Shown here: positions 44,641 through 56,668 of the stretch, one piece after another
Numbering within the stretch: the stretch's first letter is position 1
Layout of the letters: each line of letters begins with the position of its first letter
DNA from: Euclidia mi
Taxonomy: Eukaryota; Arthropoda; Insecta; Lepidoptera; Erebidae
Length of the DNA stretch: 64,000 bases
Direction of reading: 5' to 3'
Assembly: GCA_944739405.2 (NCBI GenBank)
Contig: OX123182.2
Location: 103,333,279-103,397,278, forward strand
The notes under the pieces: generated by a model
Databases searched by the model: none
What the model saw: the letters and a program-made list of their open reading frames with translations, nothing else
What the model was told of the DNA's origin: nothing
Made by a program: the position numbers and the translations under genes

Positions 44641-46520
44641 ATATATTTAGGTATACTTAAGATAAGATAATTCTTTATTGTACACCACAAGTCACATTAC
44701 AGAGTTAGAAGAGAAAAAACTTAAGTATGTTATGTATAAAGAGTAAAATTACATAGCATGGCTCTAATTTAAAAGTCATCTCGTGACTACGGGCAGTGAA
44801 ACAAAGAAAAGTTGGAGCAATTACTAGGTCTTTCCTTTTATTGTCGAATAATGACACTAATTTGAAACTACAAACAAATCTATAAAAAGCGGTTTATTTT
44901 CATAAACCAATACCTAGTCTCAATTATATATTATAGTATAGAAACACGTTGTAGCTATTTAAAAAACGAGTCGTGATCAATAAACAATTATGAGTTGTTT
45001 TGATAGATGGGAAGGGGAATTCGTTTGTTTGGGATTGCCATAAGTATCATAAAGTATCTTATCATTGATGATATTTACCTTGTCGACGTAGCTGTAGGGC
45101 GTTTCTAAACGAAACCGAAGCTTGCAGAGTTTGTTTACCGCCATTACGGAAACATAAATGTTGCTTCGCCACGATTTCTGAACATTCAAAGTGACTTCAA
45201 AGATCTCACATCGCTCTTGGTTTGTTTGTAGATGTCCTAGCACAGAAGTTGCATTTTTACTTGCAATCGATCGTACGGAAAGTGAGGTTACAGTATCGAG
45301 CACAACATTTTTCTTTAGGTAATTTTATTGATAAGTAATGGTTGCCCACCTTCCTCGTAGAGCCTTAAACATAGCTTATAATTATAGCATGTGTTGGTGG
45401 TTCACCTGAAAAGAAGATGCATCCTTGGGGCTAGGTGATTAGTGTATCACCAATGGCTAGGAAGATACGTCCACATTGGATACCGCTATAGATGTATGTA
45501 ATATTGCCCTATTACATAAATGAGCCACTAAGAACTTTATTTATTTAGACACGTGGAAAATCGTAATGTATTATTACACATAAATTATATTTTTGAGGAA
45601 ACTGTTCTTTTGTCACCTACAGAACCCTCACCAAGAGTGCCAGAAATCACAAAGCTAGCAAAAACTATTTCAGTTGTCCCAATATAAACACAATACTGTT
45701 GAATTTTAGGCTACCGGCATTCAGATGTTCTATTCACCCTGATGAAGGGAATGGGCGGATGACAATAATACCATAGTCCTATGCAATTGGTTGACAATAA
45801 CTCCGAAATCAATACAATGTAACGCCAAAGAGAGGTTTTTATCCATTGAACAAATGCATGAGTAATGGGGCCAATTTGGTGCTGCCACAAAAGCGGACTT
45901 CGGTATATCGTTTTTTGTGTGCAATGATCACTTTGTGCGTTACAGTAGTTTGGTATGTTGCAAGTACTTATGACAATAACTTCATCATACGATAAATATT
46001 TCTTACCTAAGGCTTAACATAGAATTACAGACTTATACAAATAGTATGTTAAGTATCTAAGCCATGGAATATTGATATCACTTTGGGTTGTGGTGGTCAG
46101 ACGGCAGTCGCTTTGTGAAAACTTATATTTTGTAAAATGTTGCAATGGCTTTTAATAGTGTGTCTAGTGTTGCGATTCATACTCATACACCGTTGCATAT
46201 TAGAAAATCAAAACTTCAAAAGAACAACGTACAAATCAACAAAGTTTAAAATAACGATGGTTATTTGATCAAACGTTCAGCTGACCAAAGTCTGGAATAT
46301 CAATGTTTATATTATTTATTACACTATTGACCAAATCGTTTAAGTACAAAATCCCTAGTGCTAGTGCCTAGGGTTAGGTGCGACGAACTAAATAAATAGG
46401 TTATGTTAGGTTCTCTTTTGACCCTTAACCCAAAAATAGGAGCCCTGCAAAGCAGGGCTCCGTCAACTTAGGCCACATTCTTCACACTAGTTTAATAAAC
46501 TGAAGTATAATAATAATAAT
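44641..46520. other. Mostly unrecognised, with small repeat fragments
   Basis: 44660-44700 (minus: GTGTACAATAAAGAATTATC) resembles a LINE 3' end like that at 20999-21016. A minus-strand ORF at 44977-45303 is unassigned. 46084-46110 matches part of the repeat at 6440-6465. A 10-bp hairpin GGAGCCCTGC/AAA/GCAGGGCTCC lies at 46439-46461. Confidence 0.45.
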
Positions 46521-46521
46521 A

Positions 46522-47625
46522 TCCCTGTGCTTAGCGTTTGTGGACTATGAGAAGGCCTTTGACTCCATCAAAACCTGGTCTGTTCTGGAGTCTTTGCAAC
46601 GGTGCCAAATCGATTGGCGGTACGTCCAAGTGCAGAGAGGTCTGTATGACACCGCGACTATGACCGTCCAAGTACAGAACCAGCAGTCTGAACCTATCCA
46701 CCTGCATCGAGGTGTGAGACAATGGGATGTTATCTCCCCCAAATTGTTCACAAATGCAATGGAGGATATGTTCAAGACGCTGCACTGGAAACGACGCGGT
46801 ATTAACATAAAAGGCGAGTACCTCTCACACTTAAGATTTGCAGACGATATCGTTATCGTGGCTGAAACCGTGCAAGACTTGCAGTATATGCTGAGCAGCC
46901 TGGCTGATTCTTCTGCTCGCATCGGTCTCCGGATGAACTTGGATAAAACCAAAATAATGTTCAATGAACATGTCTCTCCGGAACCGATTATCCTAAACGG
47001 GGTCCCTCTCGAAGTGGTCCAGGAGTACGTCTACTTTGGGCAAACCTTGCAGTTGGGTAGAAACAACTTCGAGAGGGAGGCTTGCAGAAGAATACAGCTT
47101 GGCTGGGCGGCATATAGGAAACTCTGTCGAGTCTTTTCGTCATCCCTACCGCAAAGCCTTAAGACAAAAGTCTTCAACGAGTGCGTCCTACCCGTTATGA
47201 CTTACGGTGCCGAGACGTGGACACTGACGGTACGACTAGTCCACCAATTTAAGGTCGCTCAGCGAGCTATGGAGAGGGCTATGCTCGGAGTTTCTCTGAA
47301 GGATCAAATTCGTAATGAAGTGATCCGACAGAGAACCCAGGTAATCGACATAGCTCAGAGAATTAGCACGTTGAAGTGGCAGTGGGCTGGTCACATCTGT
47401 CGCAGAACCGATAATCGATGGAGTAGCCGGGTTCTAGAGTGGAGACCGCTCCTTGGCAAACGTAGTGTAGGACGCCCTCCGGCTAGGTGGAGTGACGATA
47501 TACGCAAAGTGGCTGGCAGCGGCTGGATACGAAGAGCCGAAAATCGGGCTCAGTGGCGTGCCATTGGAGAGGCCTATATCCAGCAGTGGACTACGGCAGG
47601 CTGATGATGATGATGATGAAATATA
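46522..47625 (+). mobile_element. RTE-type LINE, 5' truncated, with (ATG)n tail
   Basis: Follows an AATAATAATAAT run at 46508-46521 and ends with TGATGATGATGATGATG after the stop codon. Only the RT palm and downstream region are present. Confidence 0.85.
46525..47604 (+). CDS. RTE LINE reverse transcriptase, C-terminal 359 codons, open frame
   Basis: The frame is open from the truncation (LAFVDYEKAFDSIKTW, motif A with catalytic D) to the stop at 47602-47604. Motif B reads RGVRQWDVISPKLF, where the family normally has RQGD, so a conserved glycine is replaced by tryptophan. Motif C is RFADDIVIVAE (about 46834-46866). Then LNLDKTKIMF-like NLDKTKIMFNE, VMTYGAETWTL, KWQWAGHICRR and RSVGRPPARWSDDIRK follow, the usual RTE tail. 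Lacking the endonuclease and N-terminus, it cannot be autonomous, and no native start exists. The absence of stops over 1.08 kb suggests a fairly young insertion. Confidence 0.88.
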   Translation: MCLAFVDYEKAFDSIKTWSVLESLQRCQIDWRYVQVQRGLYDTATMTVQVQNQQSEPIHLHRGVRQWDVISPKLFTNAMEDMFKTLHWKRRGINIKGEYLSHLRFADDIVIVAETVQDLQYMLSSLADSSARIGLRMNLDKTKIMFNEHVSPEPIILNGVPLEVVQEYVYFGQTLQLGRNNFEREACRRIQLGWAAYRKLCRVFSSSLPQSLKTKVFNECVLPVMTYGAETWTLTVRLVHQFKVAQRAMERAMLGVSLKDQIRNEVIRQRTQVIDIAQRISTLKWQWAGHICRRTDNRWSSRVLEWRPLLGKRSVGRPPARWSDDIRKVAGSGWIRRAENRAQWRAIGEAYIQQWTTAG

Positions 47626-48293
47626 GGTATACCTAAATTTAAATTAATAATTTTTAATAAGAAATCATTTGTGATTATAAAATTTGATTAGTTACGATTT
47701 GATATTTTAAAATTACATCTAACAACTTTTGATCAGTCGTTCATTTGATGTCACATACATTGGGATTCTAATTTTTTTCTAAATAATACATTTGGTCACT
47801 AAAATTTTGTTTTTTCGTTTATTGCTCTTTTGAAATTTGCTCGAGAAAGTTTTGCTTTTTTAATATGCAACCTCATACACAATCCGCGGTTCTCTCATAT
47901 CGTATGAATAGTAACATTGTCCGAATTCTGCTTTCGTTTTTTCTCCTCCGTGATCGTAATTATACTACCTCTAATATATTTCTGTGAGTGGCAAAAGGTA
48001 TGTAGGTACTTCCATTTCCCAGTTAATTCTCTATACGCAATAGTAACTGTTCACCGTATCACATGCTGTCTTCTCTCTCTAGCTTGAGTTCAAATACAAC
48101 TTAATTTGTCCTGGGAACCGAACCCACAACGCCAGTTAAAGCTGGCCACTAAGTATTAGATCCTGTTGATCTAGAGAGGAATTTAAGTTTTCCTATTATA
48201 AGTCAACGTTATTACAGCATGACAAAGTTGCTGCGTTCCAGCTTCCCTACAAGTTATATAAAGAGTAACGTAAAACCACAGATAAGACAATAC
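47626..48293. other. AT-rich DNA with SINE head remnant
   Basis: 48110-48165 on the minus strand has GTGGGTTCGGTTCCC, a B-box-like element of a SINE. Otherwise nothing recognised. Confidence 0.5.
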
Positions 48294-48793
48294 CAGTACA
48301 GATGCCGCAAGTCGTCCATAAAAATTGGCCACGTTAGATCCTTAATATTAGATCTTTATTTTTATAAGTACTTGTTAATACCGTAAATAATACAACAGAT
48401 GGCGCTAGCGACGAAAAAATGGGTGTCGATGGTAGCGACATCTTACGTCTCATTTTGTAAGCAATGTTATTTTAAATTAAAAAGAAGAGATGGCGCTATA
48501 ATAAAAAAGCATTCTGTCTAAAATGTTAACAATATTCAATTTCACCTTGTCACCCAAGTGTGCCTCATTTCAAGGTTATAACACGATCTACCGATCTAGT
48601 AGGTACCTATTTTACGTATGTACCGGTGCGGTGGCGTTAAAATATCTAGCGATATTTTTATGAATTCGTGTCTTTCCGTTCAAAATTTGGAATGCACTTT
48701 GTACACTGTTCCATAAAGCTGATATTTGACATACTTACGTAAGTTTGGTGGCTATGTTACGGTAACATTGAAATGCTGCAGTGATGAATGACC

Positions 48794-49200
48794 TTGTGAA
48801 TGTACCTTGGTCTGATGATGAAGCCGGGAAGGTGGTGACAGGAACTTCTAAACTACATATGATAAACTACTCGTGTTTGGACTCGTTAAGATTGACTTGA
48901 CAAAACCTATGACCTTGTGAGGTTGCCTTGGTCTGATGATGAAGCCGGAGGATGGTCACAGGAACTCCTAAACTACACGTGATAAGCTACTAGTGTTTGG
49001 GCTCGTTTGAATAGATTTGACAAAACCTATGACCTTGTGAGGTTGCCTTGGTCTGATGATGAAGCCGGCAGGTGGTCACTAGAACTCCTAAACTACACAT
49101 GAGAAACTAGTAGTGTTTGGGCTCGTTTGAATAGACTTGACAAAACCTATGACCTTGTGAGATTGCCTTGGTCTGATGGTCTGTGGTCCCAGGGTCTGTG
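48794..49200 (-). repeat. 120-bp satellite, about 3 copies (left arm)
   Basis: Units contain GACCTTGTGAGGTTGCCTTG, GTCTGATGATGAAGCCGG and AACTCCTAAACTACACATGA. They are the reverse complement of the large right-arm array and begin and end at the same edges (GTGATGAATGACCTTGTGAA and GTCTGTGGTCCCAGGGTCTG). Confidence 0.95.
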
Positions 49201-49793
49201 GTGCATGCTACAGATAATATAATAGGTACTTACTATACTACGTGGTGCTTTCCTTTGAGTTCTGCTTCGTGAAAATTGATATTCTTAATTTATATTATTA
49301 TATTCTTAATTAAATTGGTATTCAGGCGAAATTAATGCAACCTAAATGGCAAACGCCTGGCGAAGCGAACGTCGAGATTGCAAAAGGGGAATAGGTAACT
49401 ATTAAAATGTAGCAATGAAACAACAGTTAATTTTATTTTTTTTATTTATGAAACTATGATACCTCGTCAACTAACAAAAACTCTTGCAAAAACGTTGGAT
49501 TTTTTTCTCGTCAACTTTCACGGTAACGAAGTCGCGCGCAAAAGCTAGTCATTACAATTGGTTTATTAATTCGGCCTTACAAGCAAGTTATGCAAACGTG
49601 CAAGTTAGTTTTAACTCAAACCCAGATGTTGGCAAATTAATATTTTTAAATTGATATATTAGGTAGTTTTTTATTCCTCCATTAATTCAAAGTGGATAAA
49701 TAGAATTAGTAGATAAAAAACTAAATTTAACTATTATAAAATCATTTGTTTTGTAGGATTGGTAATTTTGAAGCTGATTGTAACGATATTTTT

Positions 49794-49847
49794 TTAGGGT
49801 TCCGTACCTAAAAGGTAAAAAACGGAACCCTATTACTAAGCCTCCGC

Positions 49848-49890
<43 letters not shown>

Positions 49891-50358
49891 CCGTCTGACC
49901 GTCTGTCTGTCTGTCACCAGGCTGTATCTCATAAACCATGATAACTAGAAAGCTGAAATTTTCACAAATTATGTATTTCGGTTGCCGCTATAACAACAAA
50001 TACTAATAATAAAAAAAATGAAAATATTAAGCGGGGGTCCCATACAAAAAACGAGTTTTTTTTCGTATTTTTCGCTCAAAATTACTAACTGTAACAGGTA
50101 GACGCTTTAAATTTTCACAGAATAGGTATGTAGTTGTATATTACCTTTCAAAATAAATAATAAAATTTAAAAAAAGTAAATAATAAAGGGGGCTCCCATA
50201 CAACAAACGTAATTTTTAAGCAATTTGGTACTTGATCTTAATAAACAGGTAGAAACTTATAAAGTATTTAAGTAGATACACATACAACGAACGTGATTTT
50301 CTTTTATATATGATGGTACGGAACCCATCGTGCGCGAGTCCGACTCGCACTTGCCCAA
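49794..50358. mobile_element. Interspersed repeat 'AGGGTTCCGTACC', present only in left arm
   Basis: Begins TTTAGGGTTCCGTACCTAAA, contains a (GTCT)n tract at 49847-49918, and ends GTACGGAACCCATCG...CGACTCGCACTTGCCCAATT. This is a common Lepidopteran dispersed repeat. The right arm at 58315-58335 has the uninterrupted site (reverse complement GTAACGATTTTTTTTTAAAT), so the boundaries are set to a few bases within a T run. Confidence 0.88.
49847..49918. repeat. (GTCT)n microsatellite
   Basis: Runs of GTCT/GTCC inside the preceding repeat. Confidence 0.95.
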
Positions 50359-50359
50359 T

Positions 50360-50460
50360 TTTTTTTTAAATACTTGCAACACTTTGAAAGTATTTCTTAC
50401 TTGAATTGAACGTACGCGATCGCGTCTCGCGTTTTGCCGATCCCCGATCGTAACGGAGTA
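50360..50460 (+). repeat. Module R1 of a local direct repeat
   Basis: AAATACTTGCAACACTTTGA ... CGTACGCGATCGCGTCTCGC ... CGTAACGGAGTA is directly repeated, diverged, at 51997-52087 (module R2). Both end in GTAACGKAGTA, where a transposon then follows. Confidence 0.85.
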
Positions 50461-51928
50461 GGATCATTTCGCCTGTTCGCGTCCATTTAGTGCAGTTGGC
50501 AAGTTTGAAGGAGAAAATTAAAATGTTCCAGCAAATTGATTCAATTAAAAATTTATGTAATGCGTTCATTATATAGTCTATTTTAATAATAACTTTCAGT
50601 TTTGTTCGAAACTTGTTGTGTTTTTTTTTAAATAGACAAACTACAAAATATGGTATTTTACCCAGTTTGCGTCCAAAAAATCCAAATTGCGTCCACCTGT
50701 GGACCAGTTCGCGTCCACCAGCTTAGTCTTAACAATATCAACCTTATTTTCCTTCATATAAGGGTGATTTTGTTAAGACAATCTAAAGAAAGATTGGCTT
50801 TTAACAATTTCTACATTTAAGATTAAATTTATAAAAAATCTACATTATTATCATTATTAAATCACTTTATAGAAACTATAAATAACTATTTATTGTTCTC
50901 AACATCGATAAAACTTAAAATCAAAGATAAAAAATAACGATACATGTTGTCCAATATTGTGGTCTTCGGAATAGCATATTTTTTACATAATTATGTACAT
51001 ATTTGTCTTATCGATTTCTTCTTCTCACGAATATCAAAACGCTTTCTTTATTTAATCATCTTTTGTATTTTTTCCTTCTTCTTTCTTGTCTCCTAAGAAC
51101 TCATCTTGAATAGAAAAAAATATGGAATAAAAGAAATTAAATGTAATAATTCAATTTTAAACTCAGTCTTAATCAAAAATGCATTTTAAATTATAAAAAA
51201 AATATATGTATAAAATGTAATTATGCGATCATTTCTATTTCATGAAAATATGGACGCAATCTGCTATAATATTATCCCTTGCAGGTATAGTTTGCGTCCA
51301 CTTGTGACCGATTGTATCTTTTATTACAATCATAATAATGTGGACGCAAATTGGTCATTACGATTGCATACTATTAATGTTAAAATAAACAAAATCCCAA
51401 TTTCTCTCTCATATTTTAATCACATAAAAATAAACAACTAAAGAAATCATAAATAGACGAGTTCGCGTCCATTGTGGACGCAAAGTGGAAGTTTTATGAA
51501 TTCGGTGTTGTAATTTGCGTCCACCTTATTTTAATTGTTAACTATAAAATAAACAAGCTAATTCATAATTCATACTATTCGTCTTTTCGTTATTAATGTC
51601 TAGAAACAGCTATGTATCCTAAAATTCACATAAAACAATAAAATACTTACCGTCAAACACGCCGCTGCTCACTATTTTTTTATTTATATCCCGCGCATCT
51701 GCACTCTTTTGTTGAACAACCGAGATTAACTAATTTTTTTAAACAGGATAACCTGGGAGCACGGAACTTTTTCTTCTATTTGTGCGTGTCTCTTATACGT
51801 CGAGGTATTGGCGATACTGACTTTTAATTTTATTAGTGTGTTAGTATACTTATTTCCGAGCATTTTTAAAGGGAGGTCCACAAAATGGACGCGAATAGGG
51901 GGATGGACGCGAACAGGCGAAATGACCA
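50461..51928. mobile_element. TA-inserting inverted-repeat transposon, 1.47 kb, non-autonomous, left arm only
   Basis: Flanked by TA (50459-50460 and 51929-51930). The right-arm empty site reads (reverse complement) GGAGTACTTTTACTTTC with a single TA. Termini GGATCATTTCGCCTGTTCGC and its inverted partner GCGAACAGGCGAAATGACCA share a perfect 20-bp core (50466-50485 / 51904-51923). No transposase ORF. TA duplication fits the Tc1/mariner group. It contains about 12 GCGTCCA motifs. Confidence 0.92.
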
Positions 51929-51930
51929 TA

Positions 51931-52087
51931 CTTTTACTTTCATGGGATATTATTCCTTATCGCCATACATTTACGGAACTTTGTCGCGCAAAACACTAAA
52001 ATATTTGCAACACTTTCAAAGTATTTTTTACTTGAACGTACGCGAACACGTTTCGCGTATTACCGACTCCCGACCGTAACGTAGTAG
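51931..52087 (+). repeat. Modules M1 and R2
   Basis: M1 (CTTTTACTTTCATGGGATAT ... CATTTACGGAACTTTGTCGCGCA) recurs diverged at 53777-53850 (M2), with an inverted partial copy at 53885-53930. R2 repeats R1. Confidence 0.85.
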
Positions 52088-53768
52088 GGTAAATACGCTA
52101 AATGTCGGCATCCTTACGGTTTTTCTGTTTTGGAATCGGTCTGGCACCATCAATTTGCAACGAAAGGATAGCTTCCGATGCGGTTTTGGATAGTTTGATA
52201 AATCTATTTCATGTTTATGGGCATAAGGTTGTCATTTCTACTACAAGGAAAAAGTACTAAGGCTTATATGCGTCGAGAACGAAAAAACCCTAAAGTCGTT
52301 ACATTCACAGCCCATGGTCGGTCGCGTTTTTCCCAAATATCGGCCGGGTATAGGATGTTTTAAATTAAGAAGGATAAATATTATTAATATGATTTATTTT
52401 GGCAGGAGTCTCACTAAGTATACGTTATTAATCGTATTTGTTTAATAGTAGGTAAAGTATTTTTATTATTTGCACGTATAACGTTAGGTAAGTATTACAA
52501 TTTATAACAAAACAAAGTAAAGTAAACATCAAAATAATTATAATTAGTTCTGGATATCTTTTCAAAAATAATTCATACGATTTTTGGTCGAGAGAATCAT
52601 TATTGAATATATTTATATTTTTAAGCTACGTAATTAACATGGGTTAAGGTAGCAAGTTCCAGAGAGCAATTAATATCTTATATTTCCATACCATAATAAG
52701 CTAATTTAAATGTTTTCAATATGATCAACTCCTACATTTAAACTTAACTCTTTATATTATAAATAAATCTCTTCAAATAAATGTATAATAAATATTTAAT
52801 TTGGAGAAAATAAGAAAAGTAATCAGCCTGTATAGTTGGGCTCGAATTTGAGGCTGGTCGACATTACGATCTTTAATGTTTCTAAAGCTGGCCCCTATTT
52901 TGAGTACATTATTTCTCGAGATTCAACTAATATCACCCCGGCCGGTATTTGGCGATTAAACGTAAAATAGATTTATTTGCCTATATGCGTTGCAAATTCT
53001 CTTATTAAGGCAATGGAATTATTACAATTGGAATTTATAAAACAGACTGCATTTACTTTTAGGCGGCCACGGCCAAGAATCCGGTTTTAATTCAAAATTG
53101 GTATTCTATTGGCGGCCTCCTATTTTCCCTTTAAAACAATACGTTAAACATTGAAAAAACTATCTCAAAATATAGTAAAAATCACTAATTACTAATAATA
53201 ATGCTTAAAACAATAAAAAAGGAATGTCTGACCGTTCTAATATCAATCCCCGAAGTGTGGGTATTCACAGCAAGTAAGGTCCTTTAGGCTGGTTTCAGAG
53301 TCACGCGTTTGACCGGCGCCGGCCACACGCGCGCGCTTACAATTACACTAGATTAGTAGTAACGTTTCATAGTCACGCATTTCAAACGCGCCGCGTGTGA
53401 GACGCGCGCGCCGGCCGCGCTGCCGAAGCTTCATACATTGCAATGAGAAACGCGAACTCGTTTCAAAGTGGTCTGCGCGCCAAACGCGCTGTTGAGACGC
53501 GCTGGCCGACGGCGCGTGCCGCGCGCATCACTCTGAAACCAGCCTAAATATGAAATTGACGCTTCGACGGCGCAATCGCTACTGACGCTCAGTGTGCGAA
53601 GAGTGTGTAACGTAATCGGAAAGTAACGATTTGTACATATAGATTATGAACTAAGATTGTAATTCGAGTGGCAAATTTGTAACTTCAATACGTTTTAAAT
53701 GAATGCAAGCCGAAAATGTGCAGACGGCCGAAGTTTGGGGAGGGGCCGACGTATGGCGTATTTACCCT
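52086..53768. mobile_element. Inverted-repeat unit 'AGGGTAAATACGC' within left arm
   Basis: Termini AGGGTAAATACGCTAAATGT (52086) and GCCGACGTATGGCGTATTTACCCT (53745-53768) form a 24-bp inverted repeat with 3 mismatches, flanked by TA on both sides. Present in both arms, so it predates or founded the inverted duplication. No ORF of note. Confidence 0.8.
53287..53544. mobile_element. MITE 'GGCTGGTTTCAGAGT', 258 bp, left arm only
   Basis: GGCTGGTTTCAGAGTCACGC at the left and ACTCTGAAACCAGCC at the right, flanked by TA. The right arm shows the empty site (reverse complement GGTACTTTACATATG). GC-rich interior full of CGCGC. No ORF. Confidence 0.93.
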
Positions 53769-54431
53769 ACAGATACTTTTATGAAATAATATTCCTTACT
53801 GCCATACATTTACGGAACTTTGTCGCGCAAAACACTAAAATACTTGAAAGTATTTTGAGTACTCGGGAATATAAAACTTGCAAGGTTTTGCGCGACAAAG
53901 TTCCTTAAATATATGGTTGTAAGAAATAAATTTCCATGAAACGCAATCGCTCGACTAGGTACCTATATACTTTTTAAAATAAATGCTCATGGCCGTTCAT
54001 TGGTTAACATAATATCTTACTTTTTCAAATATTTGATGTTTATTTAATAAATATTTATTTATTTTACCATCTACAGATTAATACCAAATTCAATAAAAAT
54101 AAATATAAACATACGTAAAAGCGCCATCTATGAATGCCGAGTGAAAGTTAACTCATTGTAACGTTTTACTACAAGCTAGTACGTATTTTGGCCACCAGAG
54201 CAACGAAGTGCACATCATATTTTTCAAAAATATTCATATTCAATTTAATGTTTCATTTTTTTATTTAATCGTAATAAAGGGATTGTTTAATTCAAAAATA
54301 TCATATTTTAGAACTTTATTTTCTTATTTATCACTTATGCATGAAATTCATCAATAAAATCGATACTAGTAAAGCCATCTGTTGAGAGAGTTAAGAATGA
54401 CGGAAAACGTTCTAAGGAATGAGACCCCATG

Positions 54432-55353
54432 GTAAAACTTTGCCCGCCCGGTCCCTAGTCATTACCCGGTGAGTTGTATGGAACATGTTTGTAACGGCCA
54501 GCTACATAACACCCGCACAGCGCCATCTACTCAATGACGACGAAACTACTACGATACACTACGACTACTAACAAGGCGGGAAATATTCAAGCAATCCTGA
54601 ACCGCGTATACAAGTTCAAAAGTATGTCCGTCAGCCTGCAGGCCACCAAGCACGACCACCCAGCTTGGTGAGGCTTGGAGGCTCCTCCCTCTGGTTGGAG
54701 GAACACCACAACTTTATCCTCTACATGTTATTTACTTTTAATTAGGTATATTCTCAACACAAACAGCAACACGGCTGATGCATTGATCAGAACATCTCGT
54801 TTACCAACCTGTCCTAATATTTGCTCTTTCCGTGGATTTGAAAGATACCAGAGACAAAGATAGATATGTATTTGGTGTAGATCAGCTTATGCCAAATATG
54901 TATCTTTAGTATCCACATCCAAAGATAGATTAAATTAATAATTGGAACCGGCCGTTGCAGACAAATCAAAATGTTGGATCATTCTCACTAGTTCTATCGT
55001 TATTAGTTGACGCGGCGACTGAACTCTGCTTTTGATCTCTTTGTTTATGTTAAAACCTCATACAATAATGTCCGTTTAAAAAAGCACTTTTAGATTTACA
55101 TGTATGGAAGTTGGGCATAAAACAAATTTATAATTGTGCTCGACATGCACAAGTTAGAACCGTACTGAATTACAGCTTTTTAGTGACTACTATTTCAAAG
55201 TTGAACCACGGATGTAAGGACAAACATGCCGAAACTATGAGGACTTCATAAAGTTAGCTACCGTATCCTGTATACATATTATACTAGTTTCTAGCTTGTA
55301 GCCTTTGTGTTATTCAGATGTGTAAGCTATAATGCTGTCAAGTTATCTACTAG
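54432..55353. other. Unique spacer (loop) of the giant inverted repeat
   Basis: 922 bp with no ORF above about 60 codons and no recognised domain. An 18-bp pairing pattern AAAGATAGATATG..AAAGATAGATT occurs near 54857-54928. No internal symmetry explains the arms. Confidence 0.7.
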
Positions 55354-55997
55354 CATGGGGTCTCATTCCTTAGAACGTTTTTCGTCATTCTTAACCCTCT
55401 CAACAGATGGCTTTACTAGTATCGATTGTTATTGATGACTCATGCATAAATGATAAATAAGAAAATAAAGTTCTAATATATGATATTTATTAATTAAAAA
55501 AATCCCTTTATTACGATTAAATAAAAAAATGAAACATTTAATTGAATATGAATATTTTTGAAAAATATGATGTGCACTTCGTTGCTCTGGTGGCCAAAAT
55601 ACGTACTAGCTTGTAGTAAAACGTTACAATGAGTTAACTTTCACTCGGCATTCATAAATGGCGCTTTTACGTATGTATATATTTATTTTTATTTAATTTG
55701 GTATTAATCTGTAGATGGTAAAATAAATAAATATTTATTAAATAAACATCAAATATTTGAAAAAGTAAGATATTATGTTAACCAATGAACGGCCATGAGC
55801 ATTTATTTTAAAAAGTACCTGTATAGGTACCTAGTCGAGCGATTGCGTTTTTTTTTTACATTTAATTACGTAAAAGTAGTGTAATTTAAATTTTATACAT
55901 AATAAAAACTTACTGTGTTTGTAGTAGTATTATATAATAAATTTTCATAAATTATGTTAATCAATATGCGTCTTACATTTATAGGTACCTACCTATA

Positions 55998-56203
55998 GTC
56001 TGTTCAAGATACGAAAAAATAAAATGTAAACAAACCATAAAATGGTTCTTTTAATGTCGCCTTCGCAACAAAAGTAGATTTAAGTTAAATACTCCAAGCG
56101 AAAGATGCAGTTAGTTTTACAAATTACGCCTGTCCCTTCAATTCATAAATGATACTGTATATTTTTTACCTTTTATTTTTTTTCGTAGGTATCTTGAACA
56201 GAC
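55998..56203. mobile_element. MITE 'GTCTGTTCAAGATAC', 206 bp, right arm only
   Basis: Perfect 15-bp inverted termini GTCTGTTCAAGATAC (55998-56012) and GTATCTTGAACAGAC (56189-56203). No ORF. The left arm runs uninterrupted at the corresponding place (about 53935). Confidence 0.85.
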
Positions 56204-56668
56204 AATAGCAACTAATAAACAGTTGATGTTGAGTATGTTGTAAATCAAGCTAATGAAAAAAACAAAACGCATTTTTAAACTTTGATAGCCGACTTCTCTA
56301 GAAGTCTAGAACTCATTCGCTTGGTTCCCGATAGGTATAGTATTAAATTTATCTATGCCGATAGTCATGACTTCATGAGTCGCACAATTGCAAAATCGCG
56401 TACCAAGTACACCAAGTGCGTCTCTATAAAAATACCAGGGTCGAAAACCAGGTATCAATATACTTGCAAGTTTTTGGGCACTCGAGTATAGAAAACTTCG
56501 TGTGACGCCCTGGTAATGCAAGTTTGTATTGAAAAATAAACCTTATCTTTATATGTGTAAGGATGTTTATCGCAAAATTAGGTAATGGACTTTTCTAAAT
56601 ACTTTCATGAAAATGTATTCCTTACTACCATATATTTAAGGAACTTTGTCGCGCATAAAAGTATCTGT

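Larger units (their letters stand above)
48294..54431 (+). repeat. Left arm of the giant inverted repeat
   Basis: Order inward: 500-bp outer block with several GATGGCGCT motifs, about 3 copies of the 120-bp repeat, a 0.6-kb block, left-only insertion L1 (49794 to about 50358), module R1, left-only insertion L2 (50461-51928), modules M1/R2, TIR unit (52086-53768) holding left-only MITE 53287-53544, module M2, and the innermost 0.5 kb ending GAGACCCCATG. Confidence 0.9.

Noticed and set aside
44977..45303. Minus-strand ORF starting MLDTVTSLSV, vaguely like a retroviral aspartic protease start
   Set aside because: No DTG/DSG triad and no neighbouring gag or pol sequence.
49687..49932. 81-codon ORF rich in TDRQ repeats
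   Set aside because: Translation of a (GTCT)n microsatellite on the antisense strand.
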